NCBI GenBank assembly: GCA_020137815.1
Contig: CM035354.1
Span: forward strand, 2,123,495 to 2,187,494
DNA length: 64,000 bases
Direction: 5' to 3'
Origin: Hormiphora californensis
Lineage: Eukaryota > Ctenophora > Tentaculata > Cydippida > Pleurobrachiidae
The position numbers were made by a program, and so were the translations under genes. The notes under the pieces were generated by a model. That model saw only the letters and a list, made by a program, of their open reading frames with translations, made no database searches and was not told the origin of the DNA. Of this stretch, positions 1 through 39,600 are shown piece by piece (positions within the stretch are counted from its first letter, which is position 1; every line of letters starts with the position of its first letter).

Positions 1-1150
1 CTAGACATAAAATATATAGCAGTGAAGGAGGGTTGAGGCAAATGCATTGTACATGTAAATTACGAAAGATGGAATCCCTTGAATTACGTAATCAAAAGCA
101 GAGTTATTTTTGCTTACGAGAAACCTCATAATTATGGATGTTCCGGAACGGAACTCGAGAAATGTCATAACTTTTCCGGTACTCACCTTTTGAGAAACCT
201 CATAACTATTCGGAATCTAGAGAAACCGCATTATATTTCCAGAAATCGAGACTCCATCATAATATATGAACTGCTAATCAAGGTCGCCCTTATTATCACC
301 TTCATCTAGCTCCTGGTGAAGGTACTATAGCTGTACAGCAGCTGTCTTTATTAAAAACTACCACACTACTTGGGAAGGAGAAGGAAGCAACTTCTGAGAA
401 GGGAGAAGGGACAGCTGGGACGTGGTAATTTTACTGATAATACACTCACTGCTTGTTGTTGTACAGAAAAAGAAGAGATGTTGAGAGAATGTACATGAAT
501 GAAAATTGAGAAATATATGTGTACTGGGAAGATTAAAATCACCCAGAGAACTAGCACACCTTGTGTCTCGTACACTACTGCTCAGACCTCCACCCCACTC
601 TTTCTCTCTTTTCTGGTACAATTTTTTATAAATTCTCACTGTTTTTTCGTTCCATTTATTTTAAACTAAACTAAACTTTACTCTTTTTTATCTTTTCTCT
701 CTCTCTCTCTCTCTCTCTCTCCCCATTTCTCTCTAACGTAAAACAGCCCACACAAAACATCGAGGGTCAAGCTGTGGACACTGGGGTCTACATCACACGC
801 AATATGTATACTCAGAGGTTATTAGATGTTTGAGAGAAGACGAGGAGAGAGGTGACGGCTCCGGGGGATACTGGGGGTAGAGGGGGGGGGGTCGGGGAGA
901 TCGAGCGACGAAGAGTACGAAGTGGGGACGGGAGGAGTAGTAGGGGGCAGAGGGAGATGGCTTAGAGAGGAGAGGAATGCGAAGAGGGCTGGTTGGTGTA
1001 GGAATGAGCGATGCCAGTGGTGGTTAGCATGCAGCATAAAGATGGTGACATGGTGGTATCATTATGCCTTCAATGGTGGCCCACCCGTACGGCCGTCTAA
1101 CTGGGGTCGATACGAAAATAGGGGAAGGCATAGAGAGTCGAGAGATTGGG

Positions 1151-1198
<48 letters not shown>

Positions 1199-3221
1199 AA
1201 AGAGAGAAAAAGAAAGAGAGAGATAGAGAGTTTAGTTGTGCGAATAATGAACAGGAAAACTAGTTAACCACCTCAGCATGCAATGCATCCAATTTCTACA
1301 AATTGCGAAATTATCTCTCTCTTTCTCTCTATCACATCTTCTTTCTTTTCGTCACAGTTTAATCCTCCAACAATAAACCGTCATATTATATATCTGTTTC
1401 ATATGAGTGACAGAATGTAATTCAGGAAATGCTTTGGATTTTCTCTCTTGCTCTCTCTGCAGCAGTAGACTCACAGTCTCTCACTCTCTCGTTATTGCAT
1501 ATAATATGAAAAAGTGAGAGAAGCCTACTATCATAAAGAAGAAGTCTTACACATTTCCACACACGAAGAGAGAGAAAGAGAGAGAAAATGAGTGAAAGGG
1601 TACCTTACAGACATACCTCCGAAATATTACCCAGCTGCAGTACAAAACGTACCCACCCTCTTGTCTTATCGCTTATCAGCTGCATATTGCATACCCCTGG
1701 TTTATCCATGCTGTGACAGTGACCTCTCAGATAGACATCCTAACGTAGTTTACTGGGAAAGGTTTCTACCTCAAGGCTGAAGGATCCATAATCTCACTCT
1801 GCTGTGACGCCGTGACGGGCCCGGGAGAGTGCCACCTGCGTGTTGAGCACTGGACGGAGCGCGCGACGTTAATTCCATGAGTATTGAAAGCGCGCAGACG
1901 CGAGATTCTTTTTACGCGCAAATAAAATCCGCGCCGCGCTTTGTGGGTTGTCGGGCCCGAATCGAATTTTTGTAATCGTAAAATCAGAATGTTTGAAATT
2001 TTTACGATCGGATTTTTGAAATTTTTCACCTCTCTCATTCTTGATTCTCGTGTCTCTCTGTTTATGACTGGATGTGATCTGATCCCTCGGATGTGATCCG
2101 ATCCATCTACTACAGTTGTTGTGATTTGTTCATATTGATGATCAGTGGACAGTGACCACTAACGACAGTCAGCCAGCGGCTGCCAGCTGTCTGGCGCCAC
2201 CGACCCCATCTGGGTGCCGCCATACAGGAAGCGGACTGTATTTCAATAATGCACCGGACTTAAGACTATTTTGTTACCCTTCCCCAGAGTAGTACAGGGT
2301 CTTAATTTAGTACAATTAGGGAAACCGTCGCATACCTTTCCCGGAGCTAATCAATGAGTAGTCCCAATTCATAATAAGATATTATAAAGCATCATTCATT
2401 GTATCCAGAATTGTAGTTGGAGATTTGAGTAATGGACAGGTTGTGAGGTCGCGTTATAGATTGTTCTACAGTCGCCAGTGGCCCGATCATATCATTGTAC
2501 AATTTCCTTAGCTGTGACTCCAAAAGCGATTAGACCATACTATTGCTACAAAGTTCTCTCGAGCGACCAGTCCACATATGATGCCTAGCTAGGATAGCCT
2601 TGAATGTCATATTCATAAGGCACACGTTGCATGGTTGCAGATATATCCGTCATCCGGATAAAATTTATCGTAGGCTTATTTCACTTACTTTTGTCACAAG
2701 ACTACGTTTTCGTTTACTTTTGAATTTTACCCTGTGTTTTTGTTAAACTGAGTATAATATTAGGTATACCTATATAGTAAGGTATACTGGATAAAAATCT
2801 TTTTTTACACTTGGCACTTAAGGACTTGTATGATATGCTTTAGAACATCACTAACATGACTAACGACCACCTATTTTTAGCTTAGTTCTAGGTTTAGGCG
2901 AATTTTAGCAAATTAAATATCAGCTGTTCCTTCTATAATTCTCTCGAAGTTGATGATTTATAGAGTGCTGCTTTTCTTGGTAAGGATGTTATAATTTCAT
3001 CAGTCGGGCCCCAATAATTTACCGGGCTCTGATCTACCCAACGCATATTATGTGTCTCCCCGATAATATTTCACGCTGATTTACCGGGAAAATTCCTTTC
3101 CCAAGAGCATCCCGGTAAATCGGGGTCCTACTGTTATTATAGGAGCACAATATCTGTTAAACTCTCAATCTCTTCTACTGAATCTTTTCTTAGTTTACTA
3201 ATTCCTTCCTTCCTCCTGCAG
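1..3221. other. No convincing gene; repeat-rich upstream region
   Basis: I see no conserved protein here. Positions 110-250 contain a diverged tandem motif around GAGAAACCTCATAA. Short CT/GA tracts lie at about 695-720 and 1,150-1,230. A fragment of a dispersed GGCGCC-containing repeat lies near 2,170-2,230. Another fragment near 3,004-3,130 ends in a CCCGGTAAATCGGGG motif like that of the pogo-like MITE at 22,514. The open frames in this stretch are low-complexity or lack family features. The promoter and first exon of the downstream LRP gene may lie here, but I could not place them. Confidence 0.5.
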
Positions 3222-3261
3222 TGTGTTCTCTTCGGACAGCCTCGTGCTGCAGTTGGTGAAG
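3222..3261 (+). CDS. Candidate upstream exon of the LRP gene
   Basis: A 40-base stretch is bounded by a good acceptor (pyrimidine-rich tract ending TGCAG) and a donor (GTAAGA). Read in phase 0 it is open and ends in phase 1, which matches the phase-1 start of the first LDLa exon at 3,752. It could be the end of the signal-peptide region. There is no start codon and no domain hallmark, so the call rests on splice signals and phase alone. Confidence 0.3.
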
Positions 3262-3400
3262 GTAAGAATGATCTAAGGAAAGGACACCTTGAGGTTGTTC
3301 AGTAACTCTTGTTCGACCCTGCCTGATCACCACGCCCCGCGAATGTAACACAGGAGGGCTAACAAGAGTGACTCAACAACCTTGAGTATTACAACGGTGT

Positions 3401-3588
3401 TACAGTGCTGCTTGTAGTCGTATTACCGTAATGGAAATACAGCAATGAGACGTGCACGTTGCATAACGTGCGGCAAAAAGTGCATGTGTTCAGCACGTAC
3501 TAGCGCCCTGATTGGCCACGGTTGCGTGTCGTCTTACTGTATTTCCGTTTTCGATTACCGTTTTCCCACTAAAAGCGACCGTGTTATA
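3401..3588. repeat. Dispersed ~190-bp repeat, copy 1
   Basis: This stretch is closely repeated at 13,337-13,523, from ACAGTGCTGCTTG to AAGCGACCGTGT. Shared landmarks are GAGACGTGCACG, CAGCACGTACTAGCG and CGTGTCGTCTTACTGTAT. Both copies lie within or just upstream of the LRP locus, in the same orientation. It codes for nothing recognisable; the open frame at 3,445 runs through it by chance. Confidence 0.75.
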
Positions 3589-3751
3589 CCACAGCTAGCG
3601 TATTGCAAATACCCAAAGAAAAAATCAATCACTCCAAAGAAAAATCAATCACCCCAAAGAAATCACCCTAACAACTCCAACTGCGTACTGGAAATAGCAT
3701 AATTACTGAACAACTTGTTCCAGGATAGCCATCCCCACATTATATTTTCAG

Positions 3752-30256
<26,505 letters not shown>

Positions 30257-31518
30257 CACAGGACTCTACCATGTATAGTTACCATGGATACCATATTTGG
30301 TCATGACCATATTTGGTTGCTATGGTTACCCATGTGTGTGTGTTACGTTAGGACAATTTATTAGGACTGATAGGAGACTAGCTATTTTTGGTATACCCAC
30401 CGACAGCTTATATTAATGTTTTTATCTTTGTCTTTTATCCAAGAGCGATCTGCATGACTCTATAAATTTGACCCGGATTATCTTTTCAGTTAGACTACTT
30501 CTGACTGTACGTCTGTCTGAGACCTAAGTGTCTGGCGGTACCAGACCCCGCGTTTTGATTATTGACAGTGCGCTCAAATCGGGTCGGTGGTGCCGCCGGA
30601 CAGGAAACTTCACTAGGTGTACATATAGTGGATCACTATTAGTGGTATTATTTGTGTAATTGTAAAACTATATAGCGTGTGTATATATTTGTATTTCAAA
30701 AATTGTTATATTTGTTATAAGTGCAGCACTAACAAATAATATCTGTTTGTTGAGCTTGTACTAGAGCTGCAGATAAATTATTTGTTGTAAAGATATAATC
30801 CTGCAGTTTAGCAGTTGAGAATAATACGGCTGTGCTCGTTACACTAATTGGTATAGTTGTACCAGCTTCAGTACACAACTACCGACTAATTATTATTATT
30901 ATTCTACGTGTGTGAGACCGCTCTTTTATTTGTAATAACTAGGATCTGGAGACATGTCTCTTATGTTACAGCACGTCCTGCGTCCTTGTTCAAAGGATGC
31001 GATCTGGGACAAGCTGCAGGTAAAGACTTTTAGTATTCTTGAGACCCCAGAAAATGAGCTTTTTCTGTTTATTATTTGTGTCTTGAACACGTTTAAATTA
31101 TCCAATTATGATCCACTCGATATATTGGTCACATTGATACCTGAGTGAGATCGACGTCGGCCGTCAGGCGCGACTGAGATCGATCTCACGGAGCGAGAAT
31201 AAGTTGCAATGGATCCAACTTGATATACGGATTAACTTAATTTCTTTATAATTCACCGATTACTCAATGGATTACCATTGTGATTCTGCATATCATCGTA
31301 CTGATACTCACTGCTGTTTTATGGTGCCAATTACTAATTGACATCATCATATTAAATAGACATCGTCTTTTAGACGAGTGAGGCAAGTATTCTAGCTGGA
31401 ATATTGATGAGAAAATGTGTGCATTATGTTGATCATGATTTCACTGTAATCGGTTTATTTGTGTTCAAGGGACAAAAACTGGAGCGTATTTTCTTTGTAA
31501 AACCAACTTCCTTGAACC

Positions 31519-31535
31519 GTATCTCTCTCCCTCTC

Positions 31536-31566
<31 letters not shown>

Positions 31567-31611
31567 ATCTCTGTCTCTCTCTGTCTCTCTCTCTGTCTCT
31601 CTCTCTCTCTG

Positions 31612-31706
<95 letters not shown>
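31519..31706. repeat. (CT)n microsatellite
   Basis: About 188 bases of CT repeat with scattered G interruptions in the first half. Confidence 0.95.
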
Positions 31707-31708
<2 letters not shown>

Positions 31709-32707
31709 CTAGCCTGGTACACACACCCATGACGAACCACCTTCCGGCACGCCTCCCTAAGATCAACTACTGTCCCTACTCCGTTGTTATAATAGTCCTG
31801 GCACCTGATCACTGCAGCATGGCAGGACCACTCTAATTTGGTGCACCTCGAAATTGTACTGTTGTCCTCTATGTTGTCAGAGTGTCAGGCATCGCACATC
31901 TTCTCTGTACAGTTGAATTGTCGACCGTAGTGCATGTTTGTCAGTCCAGAGCTAAATTTGAGTAGGTAGCTGTAGAGAGAGGCCGTATAGAACTAATAAC
32001 TGAGGGCGGAGAGAGATATATAGAGGACACAGCGCGTTACAAACTGCCTGTGTAGTAGTAGAGCCTATACCGGCACACATCAGCAATTTGAGTACTGCAG
32101 CTAATAAACTGGTTATTAGAGTAGCAGTAACTTTTAGCTCTTAAAACAGCAATCTTTCAAAAGTTCCCAGTTTGTAGTGGGGAGAGAGAGTGCAATAGCT
32201 TCGTTTATAATATTATTGTCTCCACACAGTGCTTCTGTCAGAGCATTGGCCTGACAACAGTGCTTCAAAGAGAGCTCTTTTGGACTGAGATTTAGGGGTT
32301 TGATAATGTTTAGGCTCTATAGTAGAGAAGTTAAGATGTTAAATATGATTCAATATTGCGTAGACATCATTTTACATCAGTTAGTAGCTGATCTCTAGCT
32401 CTCTCCGCTCTCCGCTCTCCCCTCCCTCTCTCTCTCTCTTCCAGCTGTCTCATCAACGATTAGCTGCGCACTTCAGTGAGAATTTTACAAAGGCTAAAGC
32501 TCTCAGTCTAGCCTAACTTTTCTTTTGAATAGGATCCCCCCGGGTTGCCCTTCTACTGTGTTCGGTCTACATTTTCTTTTCTGTCCAATTTTGCACTACA
32601 CCGCTGGCTTTTTACACTTCTCACGGCTGTCTCTGTCGTAGTATAACAACAGCTGTGGAGCAATGCAGCTTCCCTCGGTGCTCAAAAGCCACGTTTCTCT
32701 CTTGTCA

Positions 32708-32872
<165 letters not shown>

Positions 32873-33022
32873 TCTATTAATATTTCACTCGTTTTCTCTA
32901 TCTGTTTGTCTCATGCCTGTCCCTTAGCTGATCATGTCTTACTCTTAAGCCCTCGTAATTATTACTGATCGCTACGCGGTTAGCTAGACAAAGATAGAGA
33001 GATAGAAGAAGATGAAGTGAGA

Positions 33023-33104
<82 letters not shown>

Positions 33105-33713
33105 CTGTAGAGGAATGCTTGTGAATCACTTATTACAAGCAGCTTCGGTCTTCACGAAACATCTGCTGCTCCAGCTTTGACTTATATCAGCATTCAGCAA
33201 AATGACTACATATCGCACAAACAGCCAAATTACAACACCTCCACCCCCAGACCTCAATTATTGTCGTGGCTTCATGCAACCCCAAAACTGCAGCAAATTG
33301 TGAAGTAGGTAATGCCTACTGGGTATTAACTGGCCTTATAGTTGACTAATTGTTGAGGATATATTTGCCGATATATTCAGTACTGTGTAATTTCCCCACC
33401 CTGACGAATGTGTCAATTAAAAACCTGCTAAGCTAATTAGCGTTTTCCTGTCACCGCATACACACTGTAGACACACGCACTTACTGGGCACTCTATATAA
33501 CTTACATTCTCTCTGTTTCCTTCTCGCGGCACCGTATCTTTTTACACAGACACTGCACCAATAATACCGCCTTACATTTGCTTACTGGCGTGTTTATCAA
33601 GTTTCAAACATGCGTCATGCGTGTAATGTTCTTAATTTTCTCTGCCTTTCTCTGAGTTCCCTCTCTGACCTCTGTTTTCTGCCTCCATACCTGTATTCAA
33701 TCACACTGACTTC

Positions 33714-33918
<205 letters not shown>

Positions 33919-34074
33919 AACTCATTCACTCTGATTGCAGTGCAGTTGTTGGGCGATGTAAGAAGAAAGGTCAATCTCGAGAACTCTCATTTCATCACCT
34001 CTCTCTCTCTCATGGCTCAGGTTCGTGTACAAACTGCATTCTCGCCCTTTGATAAGATGGAGTTTAGAAAAATA

Positions 34075-34180
34075 GTTAAATGCTTGACACGTTATTGATG
34101 CTTCGAGTCGAAGCATCAATAACGTGTCAAGCATTTAACTTGGAGGACTTGAAGTCGAAGTTCGACTTCAAGTCCTCCAA
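34075..34180. repeat. Two back-to-back perfect hairpins
   Basis: The first (34,075-34,139) is GTTAAATGCTTGACACGTTA with its inverted partner. The second (34,140-34,180) is TTGGAGGACTTGAAGTCGAA with its partner. They abut with no spacer, about 85 bases upstream of the VOPP1-like exon. Confidence 0.9.
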
Positions 34181-34264
34181 GAGGATAAACCATCAATCTT
34201 GAAGAGTCCTTGCTGAATAGTGTGCTAATTAATTTCCCTCCAATCTCCATCCGTCTCTCTACAG

Positions 34265-34919
34265 GGTTATACCGAGTGCAAGACAGACACACCCAATAAA
34301 TGGGGTCAGAATGTCATCTATTATTGTAAAGAACAGGAATACTGCTGCAGCACATCCACCGAACAGTAAGAATTGTTTCAAATTTTGAATTTTTTGGTGA
34401 TTCCCTTTCAATTAGTTGACTCTAAAATCCTCTGGATCAGCTGTCAAACTTCAAACCACGTGAGATCACTACAGGGATTCCCCTCAACATGACTCTAAAT
34501 CTCTCTTTTTTGATCAGACATGACTGCTGTGTCAACCCAACGATTGTAAAGGAGGAGGAGGAGGGGGCTCACGGGAAATTTAATCTCGTCACTGTGCTAG
34601 GACTTTCCTTTGCTGTTTTGCTACTAATTGTTATTGGTTAGTCATTTATCAGTTTAATTCATAACTTTGTGTCCTGTGTTCATGCTGTTTCAGTTTTATG
34701 AGACTCAGACAGCTAGATAAGAATTAATCTTTCTACGACCTTTTAATATTAAGAAGAATGCGACTTTTTAGCTCAAAAGAAGTTAAAAGTACTGATCACT
34801 AACTCCAGGTTATTTCAGGTATGTTATGTGTATGTTACCGGAGAAGAAGGAGGAAACAAGGCCGTGAAATGGTCCCCACAGCCCCTCCCCTCCCCTCTTA
34901 CGAGGAAGCCTGTTATTGA
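34265..34919 (+). CDS. VOPP1/WBP1-like small membrane protein (5' exon missing)
   Basis: Exons 34265-34365, 34518-34636 and 34819-34919 (stop TGA) join in phases 0-2, 2-1 and 1-stop. The product has a short ectodomain with the cysteine pattern YTECK...YYCKEQEYCC...DCC. A transmembrane span follows (VTVLGLSFAVLLLIVIG), then a strongly basic CYRRRRRKQ and a short tail ending PPLPSYEEACY. The cysteine-rich/TM/basic/proline-tyrosine layout matches the VOPP1/WBP1 family of endosomal or lysosomal membrane proteins. LPSY is a plausible WW-domain ligand. A signal-peptide exon ending in phase 0 is expected upstream but was not found. Family assignment is moderate because the protein is short. Confidence 0.7.
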
Positions 34920-35230
34920 CACGGACCTTTTGAGTCACCTGGCACCATGTGTCAAAGGACTAGGACCTTTTGAGTCACCTGGCGTACTGTGTCAAAGGAC
35001 TAGGACCTTTTGAGTCACCTGGCACTGTTTCAAAGGACTAGGACCTTTTGAGTCACCTGGCACTGTGTCAAAGGACTAGGACCTTTTGAGTCACCTGGCA
35101 CTGTGTCAAAGGACCTTTTGAGTCACCTGGCACTGTGTCAAAGGACTAGGACCTTTTGTGTCACCTGGCACTGTGTCAAAGGACTAGGACCTTTTGAGTC
35201 ACCTGGCACTGTGTCAAAGGACCTTATCAT
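34915..35230. repeat. ~42-bp minisatellite after the VOPP1-like stop
   Basis: Seven or eight units of about 42 bases contain GGACCTTTTGAGTCACCTGG and CACTGTGTCAAAGGACTA. The array starts within a few bases of the stop codon and probably lies in the 3' UTR. One unit lacks the GGACTA spacer. Confidence 0.92.
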
Positions 35231-36604
35231 GTTCCTTCTGTGCGAGAAGAGAGCAAGACAGACCAAGACAGTACAACAGATGATCGATCAAATGTTCACC
35301 CAAACAACTGGGGTCCGGGTCTGTTTTGCTCTCTCTCCTCGAACTGTAGTCGAAAATCAAATGACAACGGGTAGCCTTGTTTGTTAAGAATATTATACCG
35401 AAAGGGATCCACAGACGTTATCTATTTCGTGTATATTTTGTGATAATAATTAATATCATTTTTATTTTCGTTCTAATTTATACCATGTAAAGTGTTGTTT
35501 TGAAGTTGCGGGCCCAAACAAATCTCGTTTCTCGGGTTTTCTAAAAAATGGAATCAAAGTCCGGCGTCCGCAGAACTACATCTAAAAGCACATATTTCAT
35601 GAATGCAGCGCATGTGTTTTAGAATGGGCTCCAGGGGGTCCAAGGATCGGGACTCGACTATTGTTGAGTACTCAACAACTCGAAGTCGAATAGAGAATCC
35701 GTTATAAAAAGGGGAATCCCTTGAAATTTATCAAGGATGTGATTCACATACTGGATACTGATTGTTACTAGGGTATTGGGTAAGGGTAAATTAGAAAAAC
35801 AATGACCGGGCGATAAATCCTGAATATCATCGAATATATATGCACCCTGCAAGACGCAAAATTGCAAAGTTTGGGAGAAAATCTATTTTTCCCACGGTTT
35901 TATTCCCACGGTCAAATCACGCGCGCGTGAATCCATGCGTGTGACCCCGCCGCCGACGTCTCTGACATTGAGGGGGCCCCCTTACTTCGATGTACGATGG
36001 GAAATGCGACCTCTTACCGATGCTGCTGTCCCAACAGGCCCAAGATTCCTGAATAACCAACAATAAAAGAAGCTAGAGGAATAATTTACACCCTAATCCT
36101 ACGCATAAATTTGAATAGCACAGTAGGTCCTAATTATTATTATCGGGAATGGTGCCCAAGATCTATCGCGTGAGATGGGGAAATCACGCAAAATTCGGAC
36201 CTAAAAGCCGTAAATTCCTTCAAAAATTAAAAACTCAACGATCATTTTCTTCTGCAACTCTCTGTATTTTCTGTTCACTCCAGTCTGCTTATTCTTTCCA
36301 TAATAATTCACTGGTGAAATGGGTGGGAGATGTTTACAGAAATAGCTTGGTTCACTAACTTAGTACTAACTTAGTACTGCAGTAGTGTACAGCAGTTATT
36401 ACACTACGGATCTGATCAAGATGATATATGTAAAAACTGAATTCATTTTATAAGGGATTTCATTATGTCACATAATTATGCAACAAGGTTTTATGAAGGA
36501 GCATGCATAATTATCAATTACATACCTAGTCCGTTTCCAAGTAGGTCTACATAACTAGTATTTGGCATTGTTTTTGAATTCTGTTTGACAGCTTTAGTAA
36601 AAAC
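35231..36604. other. Intergenic, nothing recognised
   Basis: No domain, RNA gene or clear transposon was seen. It would include the VOPP1-like 3' UTR and the SLC22 promoter. A plausible non-coding-exon acceptor (TTTGACAG) ends at about 36,592, just before the SLC22 start codon. Confidence 0.5.
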
Positions 36605-39600
36605 ATGGTGGCGGATAAACCCAAAGAACAGAGAACCATTGATGACGTAATCAACACAGTTGGCAGACGCCCAAACCTTCTTTGGTTCACAATATTGACA
36701 GTAGCCATGGGGTGGAACGTGGCAAGTGCACTGAACGCTTACATGATCCAGTTTACAGGGTTTATTCCGTGGGACCCGATCACTTGCCTTTCAGACAACT
36801 GTTCCCAACTCATACACCAGCCATCAGGTAAGGAATAGTTTTAAATTTCTTTCTTTTTGTTGTCCAAATTACATCAATCTGTCTAGGAGGAGCATCGTGG
36901 GACCGGGGTGTAGTTACCATGGTTACCATGGCTACCCAGCTGGACTTCTTCCAACCCAGGTTTCTACCTGTATTCATATTGCATGTTCTATCGATGTATA
37001 ACCAGAGCAATAAATGGTCTAAACGTCTGACGATTTCAGATTTGCTCAACATTACATTGGTGTGCCACCACGGCCTAGTGCTGGGCGAGGATTATACCTG
37101 GGATATTACACGGACATCCCTGGCTGTTGAATGGGACCTGATTTGTGATCATGATAAGATAACCTTTCTGGAGTCTATCTATTTTGTAGGAGGAATGGTT
37201 AGTCTTTGTATGGGTAAGTTGTGTGTCAGACGTGGATAAATTTCACTTCAAACCCATACCCTATCTGGCAGACCCGATCTGACCACACTGAGAAACAAAA
37301 CTGTACTACCCCATAGATCCCTACTACCCAAACTCTCCCACTTCTCAGCGACTTATTTGTTCGATATGATTGGAAGAAGGAGAGTTTGTATTATTGGTGC
37401 CTCGGTGAACATGCTGGCTGTGGCTCTTGGCATCGTCTGTCACAAGTATTACTTTATGGTGGGGATCAGGATGCTACAGGGATTTGGGAACTTCCTCACC
37501 TACTCAGGTAGGTTTAACAATTTCTACAACTGTTTACTGTGAACATGGGACTTGTCACCCAAATTATGTGTATATATATATATAGCGCCAATTAAACATG
37601 TATCTAAATTTCAAGTATACAGTGCACTATCCAGGTGGCTTGTTATGTTCTAACCCTCCTTTACATTTGTAAACACAGTCTAGCTAGGCAAGCAGGTGGC
37701 TGCTCAATAAGGTCCATAAGGTGAGTATAGTTGCACAAACAGGATACTACACCACTTAATTAATTAGTTAATTAATTAATAATTTTATCAGGTTGCTACA
37801 TTTGGGTGCTAGAGTTCATGCCAGAGAAGTACAGAAACTACTACAACAGTTACAGTATGATGCTGTGGACTGCTGGATATCCGCTCATCGTAGCACTAGG
37901 ATACACCATCAAGCAATGGAATTATATCCACATTGGATACATTGGTGTCTTCGCTCTCTGCTTCCTTCCCTTCACATTCTTCCCCGACTCACCAAGGTGA
38001 GAAAATACAGCTGTCACAAAGGTCCATTCAGTTCTGTATGGCGGCGCCATTATACACCCATTTGATTCTCAAATTGTGCGACAGTGCGCTCAGATGGGGT
38101 CGCGGCGCCAGACAGATCAACGATTTAGCAGTACTAAAATCCATTCATATATATTGTTAGTAGAGTATACCGGCGGCCTCTAGGGTTGGACAACATGTAA
38201 AACACTGTGGTTTGTTAACAGTTTCGGCGTCAACGCCTTCTTCAGAACTAAAGAAAATGGTAACTTTACAAAATGAATATATCTCGATAGATCAACTAAA
38301 TAAATTACTACAACACAACTAAAGACTAAAACGACCACAAGTACTAAAAACGACTACAACGACTTAAAAATTCTAAAACGACAAATAACTACTAAACCCA
38401 AAAACTAGAGAACAAACTATTAAACGAACACACAGGTCAAAACCGGGTCAAGAAAAGAGAGGGGGGGGAAGAGAGAGCAGGGGAGGTGCACCCAAATATG
38501 GTATAACTCACCAGAGGGAAAAACCGGTTATACTAGGTTGGACAGGCTGCAATATATGTTACAGCTTGCACCCAGTATTATAGTGGTTAACCATCCTAGG
38601 GGCCACGCTACGAGACGCTGAACCGGAACCCAACACAAATAGAATAATAAATAAATAAACGCTAATAAAACCAAAAAAAAAACCAAAAAAAAAAAAAAAA
38701 AGACGGTTCAGCGTCTCGTAGCGTGGCCCCTAGGATGGTTAACCACTATAATACTGGGTGCAAGCTGTAACATATATTGCAGCCTGTCCAACCTAGTATA
38801 ACCGGTTTTTCCCTCTGGTGAGTTATACCATATTTGGGTGCACCTCCCCTGCTCTCTCTTCCCCCCCCTCTCTTTTCTTGACCCGGTTTTGACCTGTGTG
38901 TTCGTTTAATAGTTTGTTCTCTAGTTTTTGGGTTTAGTAGTTATTTGTCGTTTTAGAATTTTTAAGTCGTTGTAGTCGTTTTTAGTACTTGTGGTCGTTT
39001 TAGTCTTTAGTTGTGTTGTAGTAATTTATTTAGTTGATCTATCGAGATATATTCATTTTGTAAAGTTACCATTTTCTTTAGTTCTGAAGAAGGCGTTGAC
39101 GCCGAAACTGTTAACAAACCACAGTGTTTTACATGTTGTCCAACCCTAGAGGCCGCCGGTATACTCTACTAACAATATATATCTTCATGCGGCTCATAAA
39201 CATTTGGCCATTACAAGCTCTGTCTAAAATCCATTCAGTTGCCATGATATACTCGACCCTCTCTCACAAATATATTGTCGCATCATCTCCATCAATATAT
39301 TCCTACAGGTATCTACTGTCAGTAGGACGGGAGGATGATGCAAAAGCAGTGCTAGAGAGATACGGTAGGATAACCAATACAACCATCTCATTGAAGGACG
39401 TTAAACTTATTGGCTCCACCAATACCAAGAAAGAAATTGAAACAACATTCACATCCAAGGTACACCAGGTCTATCACTCTCATCTTCGGAAGATCAGCTC
39501 TAGATGGATTCCTCTATTCTTCCATCTAGGGAATCATCGAGTGCTTCTCTATCTCTAATTTCCCCACATCAATCTGATGTGCAGTGCACATTGTGCACAC

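Noticed and set aside
30954-31019. Possible first exon (ATG, open frame, good donor) before the VOPP1-like gene
   Set aside because: Its phase would fit, but it does not encode a signal peptide, which this family needs, and 3.2 kb of repeats separates the two.
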